Source: an uncultured Rhodospirillaceae bacterium | Lineage (GTDB): Bacteria > Pseudomonadota > Alphaproteobacteria > RF32 > CAG-239 | Assembly: GCA_900313355.1 (NCBI GenBank) | Contig: OMQZ01000055.1 | Location: forward strand, 1 to 17,150 | DNA: 17,150 nucleotides | Direction of reading: 5' to 3' | Shown here: in pieces, positions 7,252 through 15,594 of the stretch | Numbering within the stretch: position 1 is the stretch's first letter | Layout: the number at the start of each line of letters is the position of its first letter | Translations under genes and position numbers: made by a program | The notes under the pieces: generated by a model | What the model was told of the DNA's origin: nothing | The model's database searches: none | Seen by the model: the letters and a program-made list of their open reading frames with translations, nothing else

Positions 7252-8505
7252 CTATATCTTGATTAAGCCGTGTTTTTTCTTGCCTTGAGAGAGTTTGACC
7301 TGACCATCGATAACATCTTTTGTTGTTATGATATAATTTTCATCTGTAATCGGCTTGTCATTGAGTTTTAAGCCGGATTGTTTAATCAGGCGTCTTGCCT
7401 CGCCTTTGCTTGAGACAAAGCTCAGTTGTAAAAAGGCATCTAAAACCGAAACACCGGCTTTTAAGTCTGCATTCAAGACAGGCAAATTGTCACCCGACAT
7501 GCCTTGTTCAAAGGTTTTAACAGCTGTTTCAAGCGCTTCATCAGCCGCAACTTTTCCGCGGCACATTTTGGTTGCTTCATAAGCCAAAACTTTTTTGGCT
7601 TCGTTGATTTCCTGATCTTTGAGCTCAGAAAGGCGTTTAACCTCATCCATCGGCAAATCGGTGAAAATTGCCAAACATTTTGACACTTCGGCATCTCCGA
7701 TGTTGCGAAAATATTGGAAATAGTCATAAGAAGAAAGTTTTTCTTCGTTAATCCAGACGGCGTTGCCTTCTGATTTGCCCATTTTTTTACCGGCAGAATC
7801 GGTCAAAATCGGGCTTGTGAAGCCAAAAAGCTCGACATTGTAACGACGGCGACCGAGTTCCGTGCCTGAGGTGATGTTACCCCATTGGTCAGCACCCGCA
7901 ATTTGAGCTCGGCAACCATAACGCTGATTTAAAACGCAAAAATCATAGCCTTGCAAAAGTTGGTAGTTAAATTCTAAAAAACTCATCGGTTGCTCGCGTT
8001 CCAAGCGTGATTTGACGCTATCCATCGTGAGCATATGATTAACCGAATAGCAAGTCCCGATATCGCGCAAAAATTCAAGATAGTTAATGTCTTTGAACCA
8101 ATCCCAGTTATCAACCATTTCGGCACCATTGCGCGAATCTGAAAAATCAAGAAAAGTTTTAAATGATTTTTTCAAGCCTTCGGCGTTGTGTTTTAATGTC
8201 TCTTCGCTTAAAAACGGACGAAGTTTGTCTTTTCCGGAAGGATCACCGATGCGCGCTGTTGCGCCGCCGACAAGTGTTAACGGTTTGTGTCCGCACTTTT
8301 GAAACCAACGCATCATCATCACAGGCACAATATGGCCGACATGAAGGCTATCACCCGTCGGATCGGAACCTAAATAACCAACTGCAGGAACGCCCTTTTG
8401 TTCGCACTCATAAAGATAAGCATCAAAGCCTTCTAAATTGGTGCATTGATTATAAAAGCCACGCTCGAGCATGATGTTTAAGAATTCAGATTTAACTTGT
8501 GCCAT
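7252..8505 (-). CDS. tyrS: Tyrosyl-tRNA synthetase
   Basis: A 417-residue cytosolic enzyme that charges tRNA-Tyr with tyrosine; length is normal for bacterial TyrRS type 1. The class I catalytic domain shows the HIGH-type motif HVGH at 55-58, GGATARIGDPSGK at 80-92, the tyrosine/tRNA region NYQLLQGYDF at 180-189 with ADQWGN at 205-210, and the KMSKS-type loop KMGKS at 241-245. The C-terminal S4-like RNA-binding domain lies at about 352-415 (SKGEARRLIKQSG). The ATG follows AAAGGAAAG, a good ribosome site. It is divergent from anmK with an 87-base gap and precedes accB on the same strand. No T-box or leader peptide is visible. Confidence 0.97.
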   Translation of the reverse strand: MAQVKSEFLNIMLERGFYNQCTNLEGFDAYLYECEQKGVPAVGYLGSDPTGDSLHVGHIVPVMMMRWFQKCGHKPLTLVGGATARIGDPSGKDKLRPFLSEETLKHNAEGLKKSFKTFLDFSDSRNGAEMVDNWDWFKDINYLEFLRDIGTCYSVNHMLTMDSVKSRLEREQPMSFLEFNYQLLQGYDFCVLNQRYGCRAQIAGADQWGNITSGTELGRRRYNVELFGFTSPILTDSAGKKMGKSEGNAVWINEEKLSSYDYFQYFRNIGDAEVSKCLAIFTDLPMDEVKRLSELKDQEINEAKKVLAYEATKMCRGKVAADEALETAVKTFEQGMSGDNLPVLNADLKAGVSVLDAFLQLSFVSSKGEARRLIKQSGLKLNDKPITDENYIITTKDVIDGQVKLSQGKKKHGLIKI

Positions 8506-8536
8506 TTTTCTTTCCTTTATAACGAAATTTTAACGC

Positions 8537-8565
8537 ATATTAGCTTATCATTTTAGGTATTGCAA
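8537..8565 (-). promoter_or_regulatory. tyrS promoter
   Basis: On the minus strand TTGCAA (8560-8565) is separated by exactly 17 bases from TAATAT (8537-8542). Predicted start is near 8530, about 25 bases before the tyrS ATG and upstream of its ribosome site. Each hexamer matches consensus at 4 of 6 positions. Confidence 0.5.
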
Positions 8566-8588
8566 GAGTTGAGGTAAAAAAATATATA
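8560..8588 (+). promoter_or_regulatory. anmK promoter sharing the tyrS -35 box
   Basis: TTGCAA is its own reverse complement, so the same six bases (8560-8565) can act on the plus strand. Exactly 17 bases later stands TATATA (8583-8588). The predicted start (about 8594-8596) falls on the anmK ATG codons, implying a leaderless transcript. No ribosome site is suitably placed, since GAGG at 8571-8574 is 18 bases away. Confidence 0.4.
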
Positions 8589-8592
8589 AAAA

Positions 8593-9693
8593 ATGATGAT
8601 AAAACCTTTAAATGTTTTGGCACTGATGAGCGGAACATCAATAGAAAGCATTCGGTATGCTTTGATTTCAACCGATGGTGTGGATATTTATCAAACATAT
8701 TTGAGTTCATATGTGCCTATTGCGGAATTTCTGCGTTCAAAAATCGCCTTAATATTAGGCAAAAGAGCTGATAATCCTGATGATAAAATTTTGATCGATC
8801 CGGTTGAAAATGATGTAACGCGACTGATGATTGATGTTGTTCGTGAGATTATGGGCTCATTTTCACAAAAAATCGATTTGATCGGCGTTGAAGGACCGAC
8901 AATTATTCATGATGCTCAACAAAAATACACTTATCAACTTGGAAAAGGACGTCAAATTTTTGATGAATTTTCAATTCCGGTTGTGACACATTTTCATAAT
9001 GCCGATTTGCTTAACGGCGGACAAGGTTCTCCAATCACCGCAACTTATTATCATGCGCTTGCTTCAAATTTTGAAAAGCCTGCTTTGTTTATTAACGTCG
9101 GCGGTATTACAAGCCTTACTTATATCGGCGAGTTGGGCGAGATGGTCGCTTTTGATTGCGGTCCGGGGAATGCCATGCTTAACGATTTTATGAAAAAGCA
9201 TGCACATGTTGCCATGGACTACAACGGTCAGATGGCGGCGCTCGGAACAGCACACACAAAAATTGTCAGCGGACTGATGAAACACGACTTTTTTGCAAAA
9301 CTTCCTCCGAAATCTTTGGATAGGAATGCTTTTAAGGACAAAGAAGAACATTTTGAAGGACTTTCTGTCGCCGATGGGGCCGCAACAATTGTTGAATTTA
9401 TTGCTCAGAGTGTTTATCATGCTGTCATAGAGATGTTACCTCAAAAGCCGAAAACAGCTTTGATATGCGGCGGCGGAGCTATGAATCCGAGTTTGGTGCG
9501 CGCTATTCGTTTTAAGCTCAAACAAGAAGATATTGACACTTTTGCTTCGCATGATGATGTTAAAGCAGACGACGCAACAGCTATCGGCTTTTTGGCAGCA
9601 CGTCGGTTTTATAATCTGCCTATTACATTTCCTTCGACAACCGGTGTCAGTGCGCCGTTAATCGGCGGCAAAATTTATTCAAAGGAGAGTTAA
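8593..9693 (+). CDS. anmK: Anhydro-N-acetylmuramic acid kinase family protein, divergent
   Basis: A 366-residue protein of the AnmK family (ASKHA fold), which normally phosphorylates and opens 1,6-anhydro-MurNAc during peptidoglycan recycling. Family landmarks: LMSGTS at 11-16, NGGQGSPI at 141-148, NVGGIT at 168-173, FDCGPGNAMLND at 187-198 (D188 is probably the catalytic aspartate), PPKSLDRNAF at 238-247, ICGGGAMNP at 291-299 and the C-terminal TTGVS. Several motifs are altered: the usual MSGTSxDGxD reads MSGTSIESIR, HGQT reads EGPT, QIGD reads QLGK and DFRxxD reads HFHNAD. The fold seems intact, but normal kinase activity is uncertain; it may act on another sugar. Length and open frame argue against a pseudogene. 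It is divergent from tyrS and leads an operon, ending two bases before the ABC ATPase start. ATG 8593 or 8596 may be used. The symbol reflects family, not proven activity. Confidence 0.85.
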   Translation: MMIKPLNVLALMSGTSIESIRYALISTDGVDIYQTYLSSYVPIAEFLRSKIALILGKRADNPDDKILIDPVENDVTRLMIDVVREIMGSFSQKIDLIGVEGPTIIHDAQQKYTYQLGKGRQIFDEFSIPVVTHFHNADLLNGGQGSPITATYYHALASNFEKPALFINVGGITSLTYIGELGEMVAFDCGPGNAMLNDFMKKHAHVAMDYNGQMAALGTAHTKIVSGLMKHDFFAKLPPKSLDRNAFKDKEEHFEGLSVADGAATIVEFIAQSVYHAVIEMLPQKPKTALICGGGAMNPSLVRAIRFKLKQEDIDTFASHDDVKADDATAIGFLAARRFYNLPITFPSTTGVSAPLIGGKIYSKES

Positions 9694-9695
9694 AT

Positions 9696-10409
9696 ATGGC
9701 TGGTGATGTTTTAGAAGTTGTTGATTTAAACAAAACATTCGGTTCGATTAAGGCTCTTCAAAGCTTTAATTTTCAGGCAAAAACCGGTGAAATTATCGCT
9801 CTTTTGGGTCCGAACGGTGCCGGCAAATCGACTTTGATGAATATGATTTCAGGCTTTTTAAGCCCAACTTCGGGTAAGATTATGATTAACGGCGAAAGTA
9901 TTATGAAAAATCCCGAAAAGAGCAAATCACAAATCGGATTTTTGCCCGAAGGTGCGCCTATTTATCCGGATATGAGCGTTCATATGTTTTTGAAATATAT
10001 GGCTGATTTAAGGGGCGCATCATCCCAAGATCTTCAGGACGTTATCGAAAAAGCACACATCAGCGAAGTTTTATCACAACGTGTTGAAACGCTTTCAAAA
10101 GGTTATTTACGTCGTGTCGGTTTTGCTCAGAGCCTTTTGGGCAATCCGAAAATTTTGCTTCTTGACGAACCGACGGACGGTTTAGACCCAAACCAAAAAG
10201 AACATATGCGTCATCTGATATCTTCAATGGGTGAAAATAAAATTATATTGATTTCGACTCACTTGCTCGACGAGGCTGAGGCTGTTTGTTCCAGAATTAT
10301 TATTATGGCTCATGGAAAAATTAAAATCGACGGTACTTGCAAAGAGATTTTAAAAACAACAAAATCAAAATCTTTGGAAGATGCGTTTAAAACACTCACA
10401 AGAGATTAA
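9696..10409 (+). CDS. ABC transporter ATP-binding protein, GldA/CcmA-like
   Basis: A 237-residue cytosolic ATPase. Walker A GPNGAGKST at 38-46, Q-loop region IGFLPEGAPIY at 80-90 (Glu where Gln is usual, as in GldA-type ATPases), signature LSKGYLRR at 133-140 (LSKG rather than LSGG, typical of GldA/NosF-like proteins), Walker B ILLLDEP at 153-159, D-loop GLDP at 162-165 and switch H189. It starts two bases after anmK with AAGGAG nine bases upstream, and the permease fusion follows after 11 bases. It should form the nucleotide-binding dimer that drives that permease. The name GldA comes from Bacteroidetes gliding genes, but the same cassette is widespread in non-gliding bacteria with unknown substrate, so I give no symbol. 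Confidence 0.95.
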   Translation: MAGDVLEVVDLNKTFGSIKALQSFNFQAKTGEIIALLGPNGAGKSTLMNMISGFLSPTSGKIMINGESIMKNPEKSKSQIGFLPEGAPIYPDMSVHMFLKYMADLRGASSQDLQDVIEKAHISEVLSQRVETLSKGYLRRVGFAQSLLGNPKILLLDEPTDGLDPNQKEHMRHLISSMGENKIILISTHLLDEAEAVCSRIIIMAHGKIKIDGTCKEILKTTKSKSLEDAFKTLTRD

Positions 10410-10420
10410 CGGAGGGAAAA

Positions 10421-13400
10421 ATGCGCAAGCTTTGGATTGTTACAAAAAACGAATTGATGCGTTATTTTATTTCGCCTCTTGCTTATGTTTATTTGGTCTG
10501 TTTTTTGATCTTAAACGGTGTCGCAACTTTTTATTTCGGTCACTTATTCGAGCGCGGGAATGCGTCACTCTTTTATATGTTTTGTTTTGTGCCTTGGCTT
10601 TATCTTCTGTTCTTGCCGGGGATTTCGATGCGTTTATGGGCAGAAGAATTCAAAAGTAAAAGTATTGTTCAGATTATGACCATGCCGGTTTCTTTGCCCG
10701 TTTTGGTGTGGGGAAAATTTTTAGCCTCGGCTTTGTTTGCTTTGCTTGCTCTTATTTTAACTTTTCCTTTTGTGATCACAATCAACATTTTAGGCGCACC
10801 TGACAACGGCGTTATCTTCTTATCGTATTTTGCGGCATTTTTGTTGGCTTGTTCCATGCTTTCCGTATCACAAACGATGTCTTCTCTGACCAAGAATCAG
10901 GTGATTGCACTTGTTTTGGCCGTTGTTGCCAATTTGATTTTCTTTTTCAGCGGGCTTGAATTTGTGCTTTCATTTTTCAGGATATTTTTTCCGGATTACA
11001 TCATTGATGCCATCGCTTCATTTAGCTTTTTAACACACTTTAATTCATTAATTAACGGTGTTTTGGAATGGCGCGATATTCTGTTTTTTGTTTCAATTAT
11101 TGTTTTGTTTAATTTTACGACAATGCTTGTTGTTGCTTATAGAACGTCAGGCACATCTTTTTGGTTAAAATCAAGCAGGCGTGCTTCTTATGTTGTTGCA
11201 TGGGGTATGCTTTTAATCGGATTTATGGGATTTAATTTGCTTGCGAATAATTTGACACGCGGAACAGAACTTGATGTGACGCAAGAAAAATTGTGGACTC
11301 TTAATCAAAACACATTAGATGTTTTAGATACGATTACGGAGCCCGTTACCGCGAAACTTTATTTTTCAAATATATTGGCTAAAAGAAACCCTAACCTAAG
11401 GCAAATGTTTGATCGTGTTAAAATGCTGTTGGAACATTATAAGCAAGCATCAAACGGCAAGTTTGATTTTCATATTTATCATCCGCAAAATCTCGATAAC
11501 ATTGAAGACAAGGCGATTGCCGACGGTTTGCAACCAATCCCTTTGATTGACATCAATCAAAATGCTCTTTTCGGTTTGAGCATTGTGGATACTTTAGACC
11601 GCAAAGAAGTTATTCCTTATTTATCTTATGAACGTATTTCTTCATTGGAACAGGATTTAACAACCTTAATTTATCGCTTGTCTTCTCATAAAAAGAAGGT
11701 CGGAATTATTTCAAGTCTTGATATTAACGGTTCGTCATCTGATGAAACAAATATGATGTTTCAGCCGTGGGAAATCACTAAAAAAATTGCCGAATTTTAT
11801 GATTTGAAATTTATTCAAAAACCAGATGATTTTAATGAAAAAATAGATGTGTTGCTTATGATTCACCCTTTGGATTTGAGCGATGAGATGATTGCAGCCA
11901 TTGAGAATTATTCTAAAAACAGAGGCAGAATTTTGCTCTTTTTAGATAATGCATCAGAAGCAAGACGTTTATATATGGCATCAAATACACCGTATGCCAT
12001 TTCAAATTTGGGCGGGCTTGATGCTTTTTGGGGATTTAGATTTTATCAAGATTATGTTGTTGCTGATTTGGATAATTCCATCACTGTTGATGCAACAAGC
12101 AATTATAAAAACAATCCAGCTTACACACAGGATGTTATTCAATTTAAGTTGCGTTCAAGCAATCTTAATCCCTTACATCCCGTTACAAAAAATCTTAAAA
12201 ATATTTTGTTTTCATCGGCAAGTGTTATTATGCCTCTTGCTGGCGCACCCGTTTCGTTTTTGCCTTTAATGACTGCTTCTGAAAACTCTTCTTTGATGCC
12301 TGTAAGCGTTGTTCATGACGGACTTAATCCGAGACAAATTTTGAGTTTTTTCAAAAAAGATGAAAATATTAAGGTTTTATCTGCGTATCTTGAAGGCACA
12401 AGTCCGAGCAATCCGTTTAAAATGATTGTTGTTGCCGACAGCGATCTTTTGTATAATGATTTTTGGGGCAGAGAACAGAAATTTTTAGAGGATAGGTATT
12501 TTGTTACGCTTTTTAATAATGCCGATTTTGTTTTGAACGCTCTTGACTTTTTAAGCAATCAAGATGCTCTTTTAAAACTGCGCGGCAAAGGAGCTGTCAG
12601 CAGACCTTTTGAAAATATCGAAAAACTCAGAAAACAAAGCTTATTTGAATACAAAATCAAAGAAGAAGAAATTTTCGAGCGTATGGATTTAACCAAAACG
12701 CAAATGCAAGAAGTTTGGGATAAGCGCTCTTTTGAAGAAAGAGAAACTTTCAGCGCAGACGAACTTTCTCTGATTTCAAAAGCCAAGAAAAACTTAGAGA
12801 CTTTAAGACGTGAACTTTCGGATATCAGAATTTCATCGACAGCCCGAATCGAGCGTATTTCAATTTTTGTGAAGCTTGTGAATATTTTTGCCGTTCCGCT
12901 GCTTTTAACACTTTTATTATGTCTTCTCTTCTTTTTCAAACGCACACCAAAGGAGAAAGTCAAAGTTTCGCCTGTATTTAACAAGTCTTTGCTCAAGATA
13001 ACGATTGTTTCAATTTCGGTTCTGCTTTTGGGCTTGTTATCGGTTAAACTTCAAAGTTCTTCTGATGTTGAACAATATGAAAACAAAGCTATTTTACCAA
13101 ATCTGCCAAAAGAAATTAACCATATCCGAAAAATTATTTTAAAACAACATAACGCAACTTTAAGCTTTGTTTTTAAGGATGGTTTATGGATTTTGGAAGA
13201 AATGCCAGAATTCGGGGTTTATCAGGAACGCATTCGTAGCTTTTTGAGCGCTTTGATGGAAGGCGTTTTCTACGAAAAAAAATCTGACAGAGCTGAGAAT
13301 TTGCCTATTTTTGGATTTTTGCCCCTCGAAAATGAAAATTCACAAACGACGCGAATTGAACTTTTAAACAGCCATAATCGTCTTATTGAGGCAATTGACG

Positions 13401-13882
13401 TCGGCGAATATAATATAGAACTCGGAAGAGGATCATCTGCCGCTTATATAAAATTTGATGATAAATTCCAAGTTTTTAAGGCGGAGATTGACTTTGTCGA
13501 TTTGTCGCTTGATTGGCATGAATGGACATACAGCCATCTTTGGAATTTGCGTTTTGGAAGGGTTGTCAGCCTTAATGATAAAGAAGATCCGCAAACCGTC
13601 GCAAATTCTATGAAGCTATTATTAAACACACCATTTAACGGTGCTGCTTCTGATATCTTAAAGAAAAAGAAACTCGGTCAAGCACGTATCTATGCCGAAG
13701 ATAATCTTTCGGTTCAGCTTGATTTTTATAAATCTGAAAACAAATATTTTGTGAAGTACACAATCAACGGTGAAGATTTAAATAAACATGTTCGCATTTT
13801 TAAACCTTATGCCGATAAATATTATTTTGAAATTGAGCCAAAAGATTGGGAGAATATTTTGAATGCAAACATCTTGGGATAA
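10421..13882 (+). CDS. Three-part fusion: GldF-type ABC permease + GldG-type periplasmic subunit + DUF4340
   Basis: A 1153-residue single open frame with a strong GGAGGG ribosome site. Part 1 (about 1-245): ABC-2 type permease with six helices at about 20-40, 54-70, 100-124, 133-150, 160-178 and 218-240. Part 2 (about 250-840): GldG/ABC_transp_aux unit with a membrane helix at 255-276, the typical LTRGTELDVTQEKLWTL start, a large periplasmic region, and a helical stretch ELSDIRISSTARI before a second anchor at 816-839. Part 3 (about 850-1153): another helix at 856-876 followed by a DUF4340-type domain that recurs beside GldG elsewhere (IRKIILKQHN, DGLWILEE, DWHEWTYSHLWNLR). In many genomes these are two or three separate genes; here one polypeptide joins all of them, with no frameshift or stop at the junctions. 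The partner ATPase is encoded just upstream. Substrate unknown. The last 20 bases overlap the CDF gene in another frame. Confidence 0.88.
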   Translation: MRKLWIVTKNELMRYFISPLAYVYLVCFLILNGVATFYFGHLFERGNASLFYMFCFVPWLYLLFLPGISMRLWAEEFKSKSIVQIMTMPVSLPVLVWGKFLASALFALLALILTFPFVITINILGAPDNGVIFLSYFAAFLLACSMLSVSQTMSSLTKNQVIALVLAVVANLIFFFSGLEFVLSFFRIFFPDYIIDAIASFSFLTHFNSLINGVLEWRDILFFVSIIVLFNFTTMLVVAYRTSGTSFWLKSSRRASYVVAWGMLLIGFMGFNLLANNLTRGTELDVTQEKLWTLNQNTLDVLDTITEPVTAKLYFSNILAKRNPNLRQMFDRVKMLLEHYKQASNGKFDFHIYHPQNLDNIEDKAIADGLQPIPLIDINQNALFGLSIVDTLDRKEVIPYLSYERISSLEQDLTTLIYRLSSHKKKVGIISSLDINGSSSDETNMMFQPWEITKKIAEFYDLKFIQKPDDFNEKIDVLLMIHPLDLSDEMIAAIENYSKNRGRILLFLDNASEARRLYMASNTPYAISNLGGLDAFWGFRFYQDYVVADLDNSITVDATSNYKNNPAYTQDVIQFKLRSSNLNPLHPVTKNLKNILFSSASVIMPLAGAPVSFLPLMTASENSSLMPVSVVHDGLNPRQILSFFKKDENIKVLSAYLEGTSPSNPFKMIVVADSDLLYNDFWGREQKFLEDRYFVTLFNNADFVLNALDFLSNQDALLKLRGKGAVSRPFENIEKLRKQSLFEYKIKEEEIFERMDLTKTQMQEVWDKRSFEERETFSADELSLISKAKKNLETLRRELSDIRISSTARIERISIFVKLVNIFAVPLLLTLLLCLLFFFKRTPKEKVKVSPVFNKSLLKITIVSISVLLLGLLSVKLQSSSDVEQYENKAILPNLPKEINHIRKIILKQHNATLSFVFKDGLWILEEMPEFGVYQERIRSFLSALMEGVFYEKKSDRAENLPIFGFLPLENENSQTTRIELLNSHNRLIEAIDVGEYNIELGRGSSAAYIKFDDKFQVFKAEIDFVDLSLDWHEWTYSHLWNLRFGRVVSLNDKEDPQTVANSMKLLLNTPFNGAASDILKKKKLGQARIYAEDNLSVQLDFYKSENKYFVKYTINGEDLNKHVRIFKPYADKYYFEIEPKDWENILNANILG

Positions 13883-14795
13883 GGAAAAGGCAGAACGCTA
13901 TAAAAAACGCGCCGTCAGCGCAAGCGTTTTGTTGTCCGTTTGTCTTTTTTTGCTCAAATTATTTGCTTCTTTTGCAACCGGTTCGCTTGCTATTTTATCT
14001 TCGCTTGTGGATAGTTTATCTGATATTGTGGCTTCGTTTGTGTCATTTTTTGCGGTTAGAATCGCCTTAAAACCTGCCAGCTGCTCATACCGATACGGCT
14101 ATTTGAAAGCAGAATCGCTGAGCGCACTTACACAGGCTGCATTTATTGCCGGATCAGGTTTGTTTGTGATTTATAACGGCGTTGACCGCTTTTTTAATCC
14201 GATAACGCTTCAACACACATCTATCGGTATTGGGGTTATGTTATTGAGCTTAGCGGCAACGATATGCCTTATTTTGTTTCAATCCTATGTTTCAAAGCAC
14301 ACAAATTCTCTTGCGATAAAAGCTGACAGTGCGCATTATGTTGTTGATATTTTAACCAATATCGGAATTATTTTATCTCTTTTGATTGTAAAGTTTTTCA
14401 ATATTAACTGGTTTGATACCGTAAGTGCGTTTTTGATTGCGGGATATTTGATTTATTATGCTTATCAAATCGCTCTTGAAGCTATGAACGCACTAATGGA
14501 TAAAGAATTGCCGGAAGAAGTTCGCCGAGAAATTGGAAAGATTATTCATTCAACGCCGGAAATCAGAGGATTTCACGACTTAAGAAGCCGCGACTTGGGT
14601 GGTGTTTATCATTTTGAAATTCATCTGGAAATTGACGGAAATTTGCCTTTATCGGAGGCTCATAAATTAGGTGATTTGGTTGAAGAAAAAATCAAGAAAC
14701 GCTATCCTGACGCTCAGGTTTTGATTCATCAAGATCCTTTCGGATTAAAAGAAAAACGCTTAGATGATTCTTTGGAAAATTGCACATCTTTGTAA
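13863..14795 (+). CDS. Cation diffusion facilitator, FieF (YiiP)-like
   Basis: A 310-residue inner-membrane transporter that should export divalent metal (zinc, iron or similar) in exchange for protons. Six helices lie within about 18-210. The transport site is present: D50 and D54 in helix 2 (SLVDSLSDI) and H158 and D162 in helix 5 (ADSAHYVVDI), the DD-HD set of FieF. The cytosolic C-terminal domain (about 215-300) keeps the FieF-like metal-site residues in HDLRSR, IHLEI, SEAH and IHQDP. The loop that normally reads H-x-F-G-H-G-K-A-E reads YRYGYLKAE, so the histidines of FieF site B are missing. Start ATG 13863 follows GGGAGAA by eight bases and overlaps the fusion gene by 20 bases, so translation is probably coupled. 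Family sure; metal not determined. Confidence 0.93.
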   Translation: MQTSWDKEKAERYKKRAVSASVLLSVCLFLLKLFASFATGSLAILSSLVDSLSDIVASFVSFFAVRIALKPASCSYRYGYLKAESLSALTQAAFIAGSGLFVIYNGVDRFFNPITLQHTSIGIGVMLLSLAATICLILFQSYVSKHTNSLAIKADSAHYVVDILTNIGIILSLLIVKFFNINWFDTVSAFLIAGYLIYYAYQIALEAMNALMDKELPEEVRREIGKIIHSTPEIRGFHDLRSRDLGGVYHFEIHLEIDGNLPLSEAHKLGDLVEEKIKKRYPDAQVLIHQDPFGLKEKRLDDSLENCTSL

Positions 14796-14835
14796 AACTA
14801 TCATCTTTCTTCATTCAATTCTTCATTGTTTATCG

Positions 14836-14864
14836 TTGACATTCTTTTGGCTTTGAAACATAAT
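14836..14864 (+). promoter_or_regulatory. Near-consensus promoter for radC
   Basis: TTGACA (14836-14841) is followed after exactly 17 bases by CATAAT (14859-14864), 11 of 12 consensus positions. Predicted start is near 14871, about 17 bases before the radC ATG, just upstream of the GGGGG ribosome site. No LexA-type operator is evident. Confidence 0.75.
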
Positions 14865-14887
14865 GCTAGCTTGATGGGGGATTTTAT

Positions 14888-15592
14888 ATGAATAAACAAA
14901 AAACAGATAAACCTCTTTATTTAGGGCATAGAGAAAGATTAAGGACACGCTTTTTAAGTGATAACGGCGCATCGATGCCAGATTATGAACTTTTAGAACT
15001 GATTTTAACCTATGCTATTTTAAGACGTGATGTGAAAGACGAAGCTAAAAAGATGATTGCGCACTTCGGCTCTTTTGCAAATGTGATAACCGCGTCAGAA
15101 GAAAAATTGGCTGAATACGGCTTGAGTCAAAATACCATCGTGCTTTTTAAGATTATATCTGTCGCTTTTAAGCGTATTACAACGCCGCACTTAAAGGAAA
15201 GCAATAATACTTTATACACAGAATTTGACTATGTTTTAGATCACTGCAAAGCCAGCGTTTTAAATGCTGATGTCGAAGAATTTCATATTATGATGCTTGA
15301 TAAACAACTTAAATTAATTGAAGATAAACTCATTCAAAGAGGCGGCATTGATGAAGTTCCCGTTTATCCGAGAGATGTTGTTAAACAAATTTTAGACTCT
15401 CATGCAACGGCCGTCGTTTTATATCACAATCATCCGAGCGGAAACTGTCAACCTTCTTCGGCTGATATTCATATTACACAAAAGATTATTGAAGCTCTGG
15501 CTCCTCTTAAAATCAAAGTTTGCGATCATATTATCGTTTCAAAAGATAATTACTTTAGTTTTCATGATCACAGGCTTTTAGATTTTATATAA
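14888..15592 (+). CDS. radC: RadC family protein (JAB/MPN metalloprotein)
   Basis: A 234-residue protein close to the RadC family length. The N-terminal helical part (about 10-100) has HRERLRTRFLSDNGASMPDY and ELLELIL, as in RadC. The C-terminal JAB domain (about 108-234) has the metal motif HNHPSG at 180-185 with D193 ten residues on, and a candidate glutamate E131 in EEFHIMMLD, i.e. E, HxHPSG and D. The early idea of a DNA-repair role has been withdrawn for E. coli, and RadC function is unsettled; a metal-dependent hydrolase is likely. GGGGG lies seven bases before the ATG. It has its own strong promoter, so it is a separate unit from the CDF gene. It is convergent with rpoA and shares a terminator with it. 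Confidence 0.93.
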   Translation: MNKQKTDKPLYLGHRERLRTRFLSDNGASMPDYELLELILTYAILRRDVKDEAKKMIAHFGSFANVITASEEKLAEYGLSQNTIVLFKIISVAFKRITTPHLKESNNTLYTEFDYVLDHCKASVLNADVEEFHIMMLDKQLKLIEDKLIQRGGIDEVPVYPRDVVKQILDSHATAVVLYHNHPSGNCQPSSADIHITQKIIEALAPLKIKVCDHIIVSKDNYFSFHDHRLLDFI

Positions 15593-15594
15593 AG

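Noticed and set aside
7201..7254. Terminator after tyrS
   Set aside because: Only a very short GAGC/GCTC repeat with almost no loop is present, without a T-run directly after it.
10381..10659. Plus-strand open frame across the ATPase-permease junction
   Set aside because: Out-of-frame overlap of both real genes, with no ribosome site for its own start. The strong GGAGGG belongs to the fusion gene at 10421.
12559..12996. Minus-strand open frame of 145 codons inside the ABC fusion gene
   Set aside because: Lies wholly within a well-supported coding region; the serine-rich, low-complexity product is typical of antisense reading of AT-rich coding DNA.
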